Notes: generated by a model not told the origin, from the letters alone. 64,000 bases of DNA from Diphasiastrum complanatum (GCA_029204225.1 CM055101.1:62076955-62140954), one strand, 5' to 3'; positions 13,630 through 29,684 are shown, numbered from the stretch's first letter. Numbers and translations: made by a program.

Positions 13630-14280
13630 TGCAGTATGCAGATCACATCAATCAATCACCATAGCCACTCCTCACAAGTTTGTTTCTGGGCGTTTTTGCA
13701 GTTCTTCTCTCAATTGAAGTCCCAGTCTTGTCGATGCTCTTGCCTTGACGAGAACAAGAGAACCTTCAATCGGTAGGTCACACAAATTTTGGCTAACAGT
13801 CTTCAAGAAAATGGACTCGTCAACACATTGGTGGTAGGAACAGATTGGACAGATGGTTTTGTGATGGTAGGGAAACAGATGAAGGCTTGGTGGAAGGGTG
13901 AAGGAATTGATAGTTCTACAGTTGCAGCCTTGGACCCTTGCAATGTCGAGCTTTGACCACCACTTGCTGGCCACCACTTGTTGGGTGAGGAGCTCGCTTT
14001 ATTCTATAGGTTCACGGTTGTCTTCATCTTTTATTTTTCTGCAGCTCTTTCTTCCTTTGATCCATTACTTTTGGATCTTTTCGGGCTTCATAGGAGGGGA
14101 TTCGACTATCATTGCTCCAGAGAGTTTCTTTTGATCAAGATCGATCTGACTTACCTGTTGCTTAAGTTTCTTCTTTTCCTCCTCAGCTTCTTTGCTTTAT
14201 TTCTTTTTGCTGCTTTGCCTGTTTTCGTAGATCTTCTTTTATGGTTGACTAACCAGTGTAGGTAGTAGTTAGTCTACGCA
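13630..14280. other. No gene recognised
   Basis: Open frames here are short and show no family resemblance. The stretch may include the worn 5' LTR of the next copia copy, but I could not find paired LTR ends or a clear primer site. Confidence 0.4.
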
Positions 14281-14499
14281 AGACATTCACAATGATCTTT
14301 GAGCTACTTCGGTAAGACTATCAGTGATCTAAAAAGATTGGAAATTTCTCAGATGAATAGTGGAACGGTGGAAAATAGAGAGATGGAGAGTAGAATGGTG
14401 GTGGTGACTTCGGTAGATGGTGTGGGCGATAGGCATGATGGCTTCAATCAACAGCATACAATCCAAGATCTGTATAGTTCTGGATTTGTCAGGATCTAA

Positions 14500-17290
14500 C
14501 TTTCTAGCATGAAAAGTCAAGACCTCACTGATACTAAAGAATGAAGGTTTATTTCCCTGAGTTGACGGCACAGAGAAAATGCCTACAACAACAGGCAAAG
14601 TGCTATGCAAGTGGAGGGAGAAAAATGACAAGGCAGAGTAGCCTTGCTATCATCATCCATCGAGGATAGTTTCACACTTGACCTGGCTACACTCTCCAAA
14701 GCAAAAAAGATGTGGAATACACTGCTCACAAGATTTCAAACGAAATCATGTAGTCAAATAATGATGCTGGAAGATCAACTGACTAACCTGTAGTGGGACG
14801 ACAAAAATCTCGCTTCTTTTGTAAGGAAGATAAAAGATCTATTTCTTTCTCTACACAATTCTGGAGCAAAAAATGTAGTGTCAATAGAGAAGCAGCTCAC
14901 TTTGTTGAGAGCCTTACCTAGATCTTTCCAGACAACCAAAACCCTGCTTGCAAAGGATCCTACAATGACTATCAAAAAGGCAATTGTCGATATTCGAGAG
15001 GAAGTCGAGGCTAGAGAGCACCTTGATCACAAGGATGCTTCTGACCAATCTCTCTACAACAACAAAGAAAAGACAAAGAAACAATTCAAGCCTAAGAGGG
15101 GGTCGAATCAAAGGCAAAGGCAGGATCGTGATCAGCAAGCAGAGGGAACCAGTAAAGGCAAGTGGAAGAACAAAGGGAGGTCAAAACAGCAAGGTGGAGA
15201 CAAGAAGACCTGCGTGAGGTGCATACACGAAGGACATACAGTTGATTGTGCTGGCTCAATCCAAAAATTGAGTGTATCCACTACCACAAGAAGGGTCATG
15301 CAGCCATGGACTGTCGCCTGAACCCAAGAAACAAATCAGCACAGAACAAATAGGAGAACAATAATAGTTCGCCCTATGTCGAGGAGCCAGAGAGCTCAAA
15401 AATGGGCGAAGAGAAATCTAACAAAATAATTCGACCACCTACATTTATGCACATGTGTGTGTAGTGTCAACACCTGACACACAGGAGGTGATCCTAGATT
15501 CAAGAGTTACCTCACACTTCGTAACATAAAGACAAATTATGTTTGATTTTCGAAGTGCTAATCCATCAAAATTCATTGTTCTTGGAGATGGATCCAAACA
15601 TCAAGTGAACGGTATTGGTTCACTGTGGCTCAACACGAATGGCAGAGACACTCGAAGATGTTATGTTCGTGCCTACACTATAACAAGACTTGCTTTTTGT
15701 GGCAAGAATAGCTGATGCAAGGATGCGTGTGACGTTCTCGGACGAAGCATGCAACATTGTTGATGCTAGTACCAGTACCTTGATCACTCAAGGTAGAAGA
15801 AAAGGTAATCTATATCACCTGAAGGTACACATGTCTGCAGATCAAGTGCATCAGACTCATGATGTTTCACCAGACACTTTGTGGCACAGGAGACTATGCC
15901 ATATGAACTCAATGGAACTTTACCAAGCAAGCCATCATGGATCAATTACAGGGGCCAGCATCTCGAATGCAAACAATTCGACCACCCATGATGCCATGAA
16001 GGGTAAGATGTCACGCACTCCATTTATCAAGGACTCCCATAGAACGACCAAGATTCTGGAGTTAGTGCATTTTGACATCTGTGGGCCTTTCAATGTGATC
16101 TCAGTAGGAGGCTCGAAATATTACATTACCTTCATTGATGATTATAGTAAAATTGCCAGAGTGTATTTTTTTCAGAATAAATCAGAAGCATTTGACAAAT
16201 TCACAGAGTATGTGAATTGGACAGAGAGATGCATTAGCAACAAAGTGAAGCTAATCAGGACAGATCGAGGTGGCAAATACATCTCGAATCGCTTTATTGA
16301 CTTCTACAATGATCATGGTATCATTCACAGAAGGACTGCAACTTACACAACGGTGTTGCAGAAAGAAAGAATAGAACTCTAATGGAAGCTGTCAGATGCA
16401 TGATGGCCTACTCGAAAGCTCCAAGAGTACTATGGACTGAAGCAGTAGCTACAGCTGCATACGTTCAAAACATGACAAGGAAGTATGGTGTCCCTCACAC
16501 GACACCACACAAATTATGGTGGGGTAGAAAGCCCAATTTGGCTCACAAGAGAATCTTTGGCTATGCAGCTTATGCACATATACCTGATAAGCTTCGAAAG
16601 AAGCTTGATGAGAAAGCTGAATAGGGATATCTGGTAGGATATGACAACAATTCGTCATACTAGAGAGTCTACATGCCAGACACGAACACTATGAAGACAG
16701 TCAGGGATGTCAGATTTGATGAGAGCAGAACAATGGCCAACAATGATCCTGTCAGCTATAAAGTTCTTGAAAGATAGTACTATGATCTGCCAACTGCGAC
16801 AGAGGGAGAAGAAGATGAATACGAAAATGAAAATTTTCGAGTCGCTTCGCATTCAAGTGACAAATCAGAAGATGAAAGATTCGAGAGGCAGCCTTCTGCT
16901 ACAGTACCTGTAAACCAAGATGGTTCCGGACCTAGCAGAGCAGACAAAGACAAAGACGTTGCAGTTCTGGGTGGATCTTCTAGAAGGTCGACAAGACAAC
17001 GAAGAGTGCCAACAAGATATGTGTCAGGCAGCTCTGCTTCTACATCAGAAGAGCTCTGTGGATTCAGCGACGAACCACATACATTTGAGGAGGCGGACAA
17101 ATGGATCCAAGCCATGAATCCTCGAGGAGATGGAATCCATAAGGAAGAACCAGGTATGGATGTTGCAGCCATTACCAGATAAGCGAAAGGCTGTAAAATA
17201 CAAATGGGTTTACAAGCTAAAGTATGGACCAGATTGTTGGCTGATTCTGACGAATCCCCAAGATAATCGGACAGAGCAACTCAAGAGCAC
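14500..17290 (+). mobile_element. Ty1/copia copy D, broken, lacking most of RT and RNase H
   Basis: Plus-strand copia fossil. Parts: gag (about 14,520-15,330, with the MWNTLLTRFQ helix region and a worn knuckle VRCIHEGHTVDC), protease region (about 15,470-15,680), GAG-pre-integrase (LWHRRLCHMN, near 15,880), integrase core (about 16,060-16,620), the linker to RT with a charged stretch, and the very start of RT (KWVYKLKYGPD, near 17,200-17,235). It ends where gypsy copy G2 begins. Broken in several places. Confidence 0.82.
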
Positions 17291-17329
17291 CTCTCACCTT
17301 AGACCGAGGAGGTCTATGAGAAGATGAGA

Positions 17330-20300
17330 CGAATGAAGACTGAGAGCCGAGTATGAGAGCCGAGAAATGCTAGTTAGTAATAACAAGCCGTAACTGTGTA
17401 AGCCTCATGGTGAATCCTGAAATATGGAATGACCATGTAGGAACTAGTATTTCTAGGCAAACGTAATAAATGCAAGTAGACCCCTCTTAAAGAAAGTAGA
17501 GTGAGCCACCTTTTGATGATGACCTCTAGTGGAGAGCAATATTCCACTTGTAGTTTGTGAAATGTGAAAATTCCACTAGGAGACTCCCTCTTTGTGAAGA
17601 GGAGCTTTTTGTGTATTGTATCAACTCCATGCTGAAATGAGAAGAGCCTCCATGAGTTAGATGCATCCATTGAGCTCGTTAATCATGATGGTTTTCTTGA
17701 GTGCTGCCCCTATGATCATGTCCTTCCATTCATATTGTGTGTGGTTGTGGATCTAGAGTGGATTAGTTTTCTTGCTTTCCTAGGATTAGATTTCATGTTT
17801 TCTTGTGGATTAATGTAGGAGCCAACATTCAAGTAAACTAAATAGGCTAGAAATGTGGCATAAATCTTGCATATTCTCTAACATTCTAGTTCTTGATGTT
17901 CTTGGGATGTCCAAGAATCAAAAGACTGGTTGGTCTCTTGATTCTTCGACTTCTAACATGTTGTAGATTAGTTTTTGTTTCTTGTTTTGTCAATTTATGC
18001 AAGTAAAGTAGTGTAGGATCTTATTTTAGTTCATTTTGCAGCAAAGTAGAAGTAGAATTTCATTGTTTGTTCAACGGATCTGCACACTAATTTTATGGTT
18101 GAACGTTTTGGCATGTATGAGTGGTTGTTTATGCATGTGCATTAGTTCAAGAGTGACTTCCCTAGATTGTCCTCTGACAGGCAGGACATTTACTACATCG
18201 ATATCAGTCCCTTCTGCCTGGTTTTGGCATTGAACTAAGAAGCTAACATTCAAGAAATGCCAACAAGCCTCTAAACATGCAGAAAATAGTTCTTGTAAAC
18301 AAGAAACAAGGAAGAACTAGTAAACAGATTCTATAGGCTCTGAAGATGTCAACATTTGGCATCGTTGTTGCTTGAACTCCATTCCTCATAAACCCACACC
18401 TGCTGCAATAGTGTTTTTGAACAGATCCATCACAAATCTGATCTGCAGTCTACCTTGCATACGAACTACCCTACCTGCAAAACGACCTGCAAGAAACAAC
18501 AATCACAGGCAATTAGAGTTGCTTGCAAATCCGTCTGAAAACCAACTTGCTTGCACCTGAACCTGCAAACCAACCAACAAGCCACAACAATTGCAAACAC
18601 AAGCGTTCAAACTTGCTTTAGTATCAAACTGCAACCAAAGAGCCCACACCCATCAACTACACTCCTTCAGCCACCCAGTCACGTTCCATTTCTTTCATAT
18701 CTCAGCCGACGCTTTTCTTCAAAACTCAATCGACACTTCCCTTCATATCTCAGCCGACGCTTTCCTTCAAAACTCAACCGACACTTCCCTTCATATCTCA
18801 GCCGACGCTTTCTTTCATATCTCAGCCGACGCTTTCCTTCATATCTCAACCAACGTTCCATTTCCTTCATATCTCAGCCGACGCTTTTCTTCAAAACTCA
18901 ACCAACACTTCCCTTCATATCTCAGCCGACGCTTTCCTTTAAAACTCAACCGACACTTCCCCTCATATCTCAGCCGACGCTTTCCTTCATATCTCAACCG
19001 ACGCTTCCCTTCAAATCTCAACCGACGTTTTTTTTTCAAATCTCAACCGACGTTTTTTTTCAAATCTCAACTGACGCTTTTTTTGAAATCTCAACTGACG
19101 TTTTTTTCAAATCTTGACTGACGGGTTTGCGTCAGATCTCGACCGACGGATTTTTGATCAAATCTCAACTGACGGGTTCCATCAGATCTCGACCGAGGGT
19201 TTGCGTCAGATCTCAACCGGCGGGTTTGCGTCAGATCTCGACCGATGGATTCACGTCAGATCTCGACCGACGGGTTCGCGTCAGATCTCGACCGACGAGT
19301 TTTTGATCAGATCTCGACAAACGGGTTCGCATCCGATCTCGACCGACGGGATTTTGATCAGATCTCTACCGACAGATTCGCGTTAGATCTCGACCGACGA
19401 GTTCGCGTCAAATCTCAACCGACGGGTTCGCGTCAGATCTCGACTGACGGGTTTTCAATTAGATCTCGACTGACGGGTTTGCCTCAGATCTCGACCGACG
19501 AGTTTTCGATCAGATCTTGACCGATGGGTTTGCGTCAGATTTCGACCGACGGGTTTGCATCAGATCTCGACCGATGGGTTTATGATCAAATCTCGACCGA
19601 CGGGTTCGCGTCAGATCTCGACCGATGATTTTGGGTCCAATCTCGACCGAAGGGATTCCTCACCATCTCAACTGACCAACTCCATGCCAGACCACAGAAC
19701 TTTCAAATGACACCTCTTATTGGCATTTCGATTGAACCACCATCTCCCCAAAGCCTTAGAGATTGAAGAAAAAAAAAGAAGAAGGCATGAACACCAAAAA
19801 AATTTCAAAACAATAAAACTCATACCAATAAAAAGCCCTTTTTATACTGAGTCTCCACCTTCACTTCCTTCAACACCCAAAAAAATCCAAAAACACCAAA
19901 AACCCTAAAAAAATCCAAAACCACCAAAAATTCTAAAAAATCCAAAAACACCATAAACACATACCCAACACAAAAATGACACAACAGGTTCCAATAGCCG
20001 ACAATATAGATCCTGAAATCCCAGAAGATTATCCATATGAGATCAGGTCCCTTGTAGCCGAACAAATCAAACATCATAGGTTCTATTGAATGTGGGCCGA
20101 AATATGGTGCTGAACCCTCACAAGCCAGAATGTGGAGTCTCTGCTACCCACAATGCTCATTATGAGAGACGTACACCCAACCTAGATCTACCAAAGTTTG
20201 ACGGTAGTTCGGACCCTCAAAGATTTTTGCAAATCTTTGAGAATGCATGTGATGTATATGGCGAAACATCCCCCGATGCTATGGTCGAACTATTTTTTAT

Positions 20301-23300
20301 GACCATGATCGCTAAAGCACGTGACTGGTTTTTCAACCTTGATCATGAAGAGAAGATAGACTGGTCAATTTTGAAAGAGTTCTTTATCAAGCGTTTTAAG
20401 CCCTTTCGCTTGATCGAGAGTCCTTTTGTCAAATTGAGTAACATCAAGATGGCAAAGGATGAACGTGTACGAGACTATATCGAGCGTTTCAAACGCCTCA
20501 AAAGTCAAGTACAAGAACATCCCTCCGAACAGATGCTCATCATTTGGTTCTTAGTCGGCCTTCCAAAATGGATTAGATGCGAGCTTATATCCAATGATGA
20601 ATATATGAGCCTAAAGCTAGCTATGTCTGATGCCATCAAGGAAGAAGATGAAGGATTAGATGTTGACGAATCCAGGAAAAGACGAGCACCACGTGCTCCT
20701 CTCCATGAGTCAAAGCCGATCGAGAATATCCGAGATTAGCTTTGGAAATCCCAGTTAGAGTTGTTTAATAAGCAACATCAACTGTAGATGGAGAAACTCA
20801 CCAATGAGTTTCAAGCTACCCTGAAGTCTATCCAAAGCAGTATGCCTGGTCGGTCAAACCCTGCACAGGTACCTTATAGACGAAAACTAATATGGTGCCC
20901 ACACTGTCGGGCTACACATCCTGTTGATGCTTGTCCTTCATATCCGCCTATCCAAGCACATACAGTCCAACAATATGAAGCACAACCATCACATTCTCGA
21001 CATTCCTTCACTTATCCCAAATATCCACCAGAAAGTCCAAACCCACTAACCATACAAGATGGCTACACCGTTATACAAGGGCCACTGCACACCAGATGTT
21101 TCATCTGTGGTGAAACCGGCCACTTCATGGTTGATTGTCCAGTTAAGACCCAGTACCATGCTGAGTGTCCAGACTGTATCAGAAAACACAGTTTCAAAGA
21201 CTGTCCAAAATAACCAACTAAGATCCTACCTACCCGTCATGTCAGTTATGAATCACAATAGGATCTTCACGACAACAAGACGAGCACTATAGCACCCTCC
21301 CACTCAACCTGCTGCTCAATTGAGAAGTTTCTTGTAAACTTCTACATCACCATCCAATACACCAGCCCCATAATGCAAAAAAGACAATATGAAATCAGTC
21401 ATTTTTGAAAGAAAGTGAAACCGATATTCCGTCATATGCTACAATGTCCAACCAAGAGCAACCTCCAGAGGGAATTGACGGTTTTTCTCCCCTTCTACAA
21501 CCTCAAATCTATTTGTCTTTCCACATGCTGATAAGATTTCCAATGTGCCAATACACAATATTTCTCGGATTCGGAAATTCAGATAGAGATTCGGTTCTGA
21601 ATCTCTTGTTCACAGAGGTCCTCAGGACATAGTACCTCAATAATACCTGCATCTCAAGCTATATCTTACAACATCTACTATCAACGATGATAGATTCAAG
21701 TGTTGCTACCTGCCTTGTTTTTGGACAAGGGCTTTTGAGAGTTTTTCATTACTCTACAAGATCAATGCAACATGAAATTGTCCAGTCACCTTATACAGAG
21801 TTTCGGATTTTTGCGCATCCACCAAATCTGCAAAGTATAGATCACATCATAGTTGCTTCATGAATCTCATTGTCATATTTATCTCCGAGTCAACTACAGC
21901 AAGATCAAAACAAATTTAGTCAACGAGTTTCAACTACGTGTTCCACATGTCAATCCAATCCTGAGCATGAACAGTTACCAGCAACAACATCCCCACCAAC
22001 AGATTTTTCTTTTGGGGGGGGGAGAGAGTGGATTTGCTTGGGTCCACATGAGCAGTTACGCTGCCAGTTGCAAAACTCTTCGTATTTCATGTCTTCAGAT
22101 GTTCGAGTTCGCGAACATGTTCGTCAGTCGAGGGGCCTTAGGATATTAAAATCTTACGTACACAGATTGATGGAGGTGCAGGTGTTGATATTGTGTACTT
22201 TGAGAGATGAACCAGCACAACAAAATCCCTCATAGATTGCTTGTGAGAAAATGATTCGAATTAATTTGGTAACTCATGCGGACCCAAAGTGTATATCCGT
22301 CACTATGAAACATCATAAATTTGATGAGCTTTCTGTGAAGTCGAATACCCGATAAAGATATATATATGCAGCTAACAATATAGAGATTATTTTTCAGATC
22401 AGAAGGTGCTTTATACTCAACTTGTAGCCATAGTAGGCTTGGAGCCACCCCTCAAATTCCAGTTCCGATCATGCCACAGTTCTTTCCTCCACACTGAGAT
22501 GACACAAATATGGATACAAGGATTCGGGCATGGACCAGGGTGGAGCCCCCAAAGTCGTAGAAAAACAGTCAGTTCCACAAGCAACGAAGCAGGTCCATCT
22601 TCATCAAGGATCACACCATTGTTCAGATGACCAATCAACGTCAAGAACCAGATCCAGAGTTTTTTAGCACAACATCCTCATGAGTCCTCGCGTGGTGGTT
22701 GGGTCATCAAGTTCAAGACCTCTGAAATCGAGGCCGACAAAGAATTGGATAAAATACTCGCATTGGGAGAGCAGCCAGCTTGGAGAATTACAAATTTTGA
22801 AAAAACTCTGGAATCCATTAGGAGTTATGTGGCTAGCCCTTGTCAATTGTGCGTAGATCCATACTACGTACCAATGCCGCGCAGAAATAAGTGGAAGGAT
22901 TTGGGATTGGCCATGGACAAAATCACCATCCATATGCCGTACTGGCCAATCATCCACCAACCGTATAACTAGGAGATCTCAGTGGACTTCCATCGAGCCC
23001 TACAAGCATGGTAGTGGGAGTATATTCACTCTCCTGATCCAATAGTGAGGCAATCGGCGCTGTTTGCAAAAGATCTCACTCTATTGACGTCCGTGGCAAT
23101 GCGATGGGATGATTGTTTTCCCACTTTGGCATTCGATCCGAATAAGGTAAGCTATTTTCATTGTGGATCTTAGTGTTAATGGAGTATGTTAATGCCTAAT
23201 GTTAATGGATGTTAGAGTTAGATCTGGATCTTCCATTAATGCTAAAATCTGAAATATGCTATCGCTCTCATGGAAACGAATCTACGCATGACAACTAACT

Positions 23301-23395
23301 TCATCTCCTTGATGCTAGATTGATTAGATCTTGGGTTGAGGATAGGCAAGGAAAGAAACCCAACAATTTCTTGCTTGTATATTACCAATTTCATT
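17330..23395 (+). mobile_element. Ty3/gypsy copy G2 (Tat-like), broken
   Basis: Plus-strand gypsy fossil. The 5' LTR ends at 18,354 (GATGTCAACA); its left edge is near 17,330 but not fixed. TTGGCATCGTTGTTGC at 18,356-18,371 resembles an Asp-tRNA primer site. The leader holds a 1-kb minisatellite. The gag region is 19,977-20,740 with a CCHC knuckle CFICGETGHFMVDC (about 21,098-21,140). A later part (about 22,640-23,150) matches the C-terminal region of the extra ORF of copy G3, and 23,150-23,395 matches the LTR of G3. The 21,300-22,600 stretch shows no recognisable domain. It is broken in many places, with much of pol absent. Confidence 0.78.
18690..19665. repeat. Minisatellite in the leader of gypsy copy G2
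   Basis: Two adjoining arrays. 18,690-19,120 is built of units of about 24 bp alternating between a CATATCTCAGCCGACGC type and an AAAACTCAACCGACAC type. 19,120-19,665 is built of units of about 25-28 bp around GTCAGATCTCGACCGACGGG. The shared core TCTCRACCGACG links the two arrays. They give open frames on both strands that are products of the repeat, not genes. Confidence 0.9.
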
Positions 23396-23809
23396 ACATT
23401 CCGTTGAGCTCGTTATAAGCTAGAGATAGGACATCTGAAAGGTCGATGACGGTTGTGCGACAGTGCTTGATGTGCTTTGTGAGGGCTTCTGTTGGTGGCT
23501 CTAGTGAAGCCATTGACTTGTACTCTGGTGCGTATTGTACATGTGCTTGTTGTGAAGGTGAAGGGAGAAACAAGAGTGGAATGAAGAGAAGACGATCTTG
23601 CATGTGATCTAGCTCCAATTGGAAGCATTGATCCTAAGGAAAATTAATAATGGCATAGAGGCGAGAATATTTGTATTCATCTCCGAAGAAAGTTGATAGA
23701 TGCAATGAATTTTTGAATTTGGGAGGGAGGGAGCCAGGAATGACACAGAAAAATAATAGAAAGCTAGTCTAATTAAATATTGAAAAATAAGAGGCAAATT
23801 GCATCTAGA
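23396..23809. other. No gene recognised
   Basis: A 74-codon minus-strand open frame (23,394-23,618) shows no family signature. The stretch lies between G2 LTR-like sequence and a coiled-coil fossil, and is probably part of a gypsy element. Confidence 0.35.
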
Positions 23810-24692
<883 letters not shown>

Positions 24693-24700
<8 letters not shown>

Positions 24701-25684
24701 TACTCCTTGGTGCATGAAACCACGTCTATCAGATTCAGATCGACTTCAATAGTTCGAAGTCTTCCCTACTTGATCATAACTTCAAAGTCACTAGATCGAG
24801 ACTATCGATTCCATAGCCTTCCATAGATTAGATAGACTTGTAAAATTATAATGTGCGGAAGTGTGTTCAGAGCGTAATTTAGAGCATTCAAATCAACACA
24901 GTATTATCAGTCATAAGTACATTTTAATCTACGAATGAATGAATCTGCATGGCATGGAAGAAAGATCAAACAAAATAAATATGCATTGAATACAGTACGC
25001 GAGATGACCTAGATTACTAGAACGAACAATCAGCGACTCAACAATACTTTCATCATGACCGGACATAATCAAATATATTTCGAATGCGACTGTTGTAAAG
25101 TACAAATTAAGTATTCTTTTAATTAGTTAGCCATATGTATATAATCCAGAACTTATTAGTTGCTCGGTGAGCTCCACAAACACTGAATTAGCTAAATCAT
25201 CAACCTAGTTGATCAATCAAACATCTAGAGTGCAATTGTTTTGTTCTTTATCTCTGTTATTATGAGTATTGTCTTAGAAAAAATGCGACTATGTCTGCAT
25301 TCAGACTGTATTTTGCCTACACAACTGAATACTCATTGTTCCATGATCTAGGTAGTGTATGCTATGGTTGAATGTTTGTTTTATTCATATTCAGATCGAC
25401 ATGCTTGCAAATAAACTTATTCGTATGACTGATAGCATATGTCGATTTGTCGCTCTAATTTTTGCACCTAACACGCTTCCGCAAAGCTAAATCTAAAATC
25501 CAATTGATTCATGCATGGCTATGGAATCGATTGTGTCCATCTAGTAACTTTGAAGCTGCGATAAGGTAGGGCAGACTTTTGTCGAAGTCGATCTGAATAC
25601 GATATACATAGTTGCATGCACCGAGGATTTCGTGCGTCCGATTTTCCGTTGCGCCACGATGTACGATGTTGCGATATCCCAACA
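24693..25684. repeat. Imperfect inverted repeat of two LTR-like halves
   Basis: The left arm (from 24,693) and right arm (to 25,684) are reverse complements with scattered differences. Examples are GAAGTCGATCTGAAT against its complement at about 24,740, ATGGAATCGATTGTG against CGATTCCAT at about 24,807, and TATCAGTCAT near both inner ends. The right arm ends CCCAACA followed by a primer site, so each half is best read as an LTR, the left one facing the minus strand. Confidence 0.6.
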
Positions 25685-27659
25685 TGGTCTCAGAGCTATA
25701 ATCTCACTCTTTGATTTCCAAGACGGACTTAGAGCTTACATTATCAGAATAATTGTTCTGATAAAAGGTAGATACATGCTAAAATTGCTTCCAAACATAC
25801 AATCTACTATATGCATACACTCATCTTGAATTTCCAGATGGATTCACAATCACAGTCAGCTCTAATGGTAGACAAACTCGATGGTTCGAATTACCACCTA
25901 TGGAAATTTAAGATGAGGGTAGTACTGATTGACAAAATTTCTAGCAAGTTCACACGTGTGGGGGATGATCCTTACATGTGAATGATCTTATTAAGCTTTA
26001 TGATTAGCACACAAACTGATTCTAGATTGAATAACAAGATCTAGTACATAATTTAATGGCTTAGTCACAATCTAGCATGCTAAGAATCAAAGAATGATAG
26101 CTTTGATCACAAGAGAAAAAAAGTACAAGAATTTAGTGTACGAGCATAAGCCTCAACACGAGTTAGAGAGAGAAAGAGAGAGCATTATTCAAGCAAATGA
26201 TAGTGTAGATCCAAAATGGCATGGAATAGCTTCAAAGCTTGGTTCTTTTTCAAATATTATGAGAATGGCTACACATATTTATGGAGTTTGAGGTAGCTCG
26301 AGGTAGAACCACATTCATCCACCTTCCATCCACTTCTATGAGTGAAAACTAGAGTATTAGTGACATTTGTCACATCTCATGCATGCATTTCTATCTACTT
26401 TTACCAAGTGTCTTTTTTTTTTAACTAGAATTGTACAAATCATCATGCATGTGTCCATTTCACTTTGTGCATGCCTTGCATGTCACTATGGATCACTTAC
26501 AACCATTGCATGTGATATGCCACGAGTTTCTACAAGCATATTAATGACATTTCTAAGTCTATAATCTATATGCAAGTTGTATACTACCAACTAGACTTGA
26601 GAAACCCATATAGCTCGAGTTCCTTCTAGGCCAAATTTGACATTTACATTATGAAACAACAAACTTGCATAGAGAAAACTTTGTAGCAAGCCTAAAGTCA
26701 AGATCGATGATTTTTCATTTTCAACACTCCTCCTAAAAACAATCTATATGTTGACTTGAACATGGATCTTGGTATTATTCCAAGATTGGCTCTATGCTTG
26801 ATGAAGGAATTTTTGCTCAAAGGTTTGGTGAGCAGATGTGCAATACAAGATGATGTGTCGATGTGCTCCAAGTAGATTTCCCCTCCAATGAGCTTCTCTC
26901 TCATGAAGTGATGTGCAACCTCGATGTGTTTGCTCCTTGCATGAAATATTGGATTGTTGGCAAGGGCTTGTGCTGAAATATTGTCACACATGATCATAGG
27001 TAGATCATCTTCTTTGATTATCTTTAGTGCCATTAGCAACCTCTTGATCCAAAGCACTTCTTTTGTTGTAGTAGTGAGTGCCCTATATTCAGCTTCACAA
27101 GATGAGAGTGATACAGTGTCTTGCTTTTTGGAAAGCCAAGATATCAAGTTTCCTCCAAGATATATGACATATGCACTTGTAGATTTTCGATCTGCTTTAT
27201 CACTTGCAAAATCTGAGTCAGAATAGCCAACTATAGAAAGATCTTCACTTTTATATAACAAACCATAGTCATAAGTTGAAGATATGTACCTAAGTACCCT
27301 TTTGGCCATTTTCCAATTATGAATAGTAGGATTTTGCATAGCTTGGCTCAACTTATGAACACTAAAACTTATATCAGGCCTAGTTATAGTGAGCCAAATT
27401 AAGGAGCCTATAAGACTCCTAAAAAGAGTGATGTCCACGAAAGATCTTTCCTCACTTTTGTTAGGGTCTTTTACAATTTGCTCCATAGGAGTTTCAATAC
27501 ACAATCTAGCATATTGAACTTTTTTAACATTAAAAGAGCATACTTGGATTGACATACAAAAGCTTTCTCATTATGGAAGTCAATCTCTAATCCTAATACG
27601 TAATGAATTTTTCCAAGATCTTGCATCTTGAATTCTTTTCCAAGTGCAATTTTGGTTTC

Positions 27660-27920
27660 CTCGACTAACTTGATACAAATTCCTCTCTGGTATTTTGAGC
27701 TCTATTTGAGCTCGGTAATGTTGTTCAATGCAATGTATTTTTTTTTCTACTGAACGTTTGCCTGATTATTTGTTGTTTGCAGGTTTAGGGTCGTGTTGAT
27801 ACGATGCCAGTGCGGGACCGAGGCCTTTGGGCCGAGGTTGAGCTTACCGACGGGGATGTGGGCACACACCATGGCTCAGGCACCCGCAGATGGAGATGCT
27901 TGCATTGCGGTGGTCACTTC
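27660..27920 (+). other. Foreign GC-richer segment inside RT of copia copy B
   Basis: The copia reading is interrupted by about 260 bp of unlike composition. On the plus strand it shows a pyrimidine tract and TTTGCAG acceptor-like border (near 27,781) followed by an ATG at 27,804 and a frame giving MPVRDRGLWAEVEL, then RRWRCLHCGG. W-x-C-x2-C is how many BED-type zinc fingers of hAT transposases begin. The frame then runs into copia antisense sequence. It may be a captured exon end; the family call is weak. Confidence 0.4.
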
Positions 27921-28779
27921 ATAGTTACTAGGATTAAATCCTAGTGAATCAAGAAAGGTGTTCAGTCAAGAATACCATGATCTTGGAGCTTGCTTTAGTC
28001 CATAGAAACTTTTAAAGAACAAGCAAACTTTGGTCTTGTCTTGGATGAACCCAATAGGTTGATCCATATAAATCTCTTCTTCTAGATATCCATTTAAAAA
28101 TGCATTAGAGACATCTAGTTGAGAAACTTGTCATTTGAAAAAGCAAGCAAAAGAAATTATGATTCTAATTGATACCATCTTGATAATACTTTGCAATTGG
28201 AGCAAAAGTCTCCTCATAATCAAGTCCATAAACTTGAGCAAAACCCTTTTCACAAAGTCTTGTCTTGTACTTGTTTGATTCTCATGGAAAATAACATCTC
28301 TACTCTCAATTGTATTTGAGGTAGAGGGAACATAGATTCTATAAGCTTTTTTGTTGGATGAACATCCAACCATGATCCTTTAACTGAATTAGAATCATCT
28401 CTTTTCCTTGTTTCCAAGGGTACATGAACAAAACAAGCACATCCAAAAACTCTAAGGTGGTCAACCTTAGGTTTCTTCTTAAACAAGACTTCATATGGTG
28501 ATCTTCCTGCAAGTGCATTGTGAGGTAATCTATTACACAATTAATTGCTTCTCCCCAATATTCAATTGGCAAAGAAGCTTTAACTCGGATTGCTTTAGCA
28601 CATTCACATAGAGATCAATTTTTTCTTTCAGCAACTCCATTTTGAGATGGAGAATAAGACAAGAAAACTCTCTCTTAATCCCTGCACCCTCATAGTAATC
28701 ATAGAACTTGTTGGAGATGTATTCACCTCCTCCATCACATCTTAAAGCTTTAACTTTGAAAGAAAACTGTTTCTCAACA

Positions 28780-29684
<905 letters not shown>

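Noticed and set aside
13672-13977. Minus-strand frame of 101 codons
   Set aside because: No family features, low-complexity context and no splice or promoter support.
18551-19520. Apparent repeat proteins on both strands
   Set aside because: The frames arise from the minisatellite, whose unit length varies; no start context or family.
27804-27944. A 46-residue frame looking like a whole BED zinc finger
   Set aside because: The last part, including TRIK, is antisense copia RT, so only the first two-thirds could be foreign.
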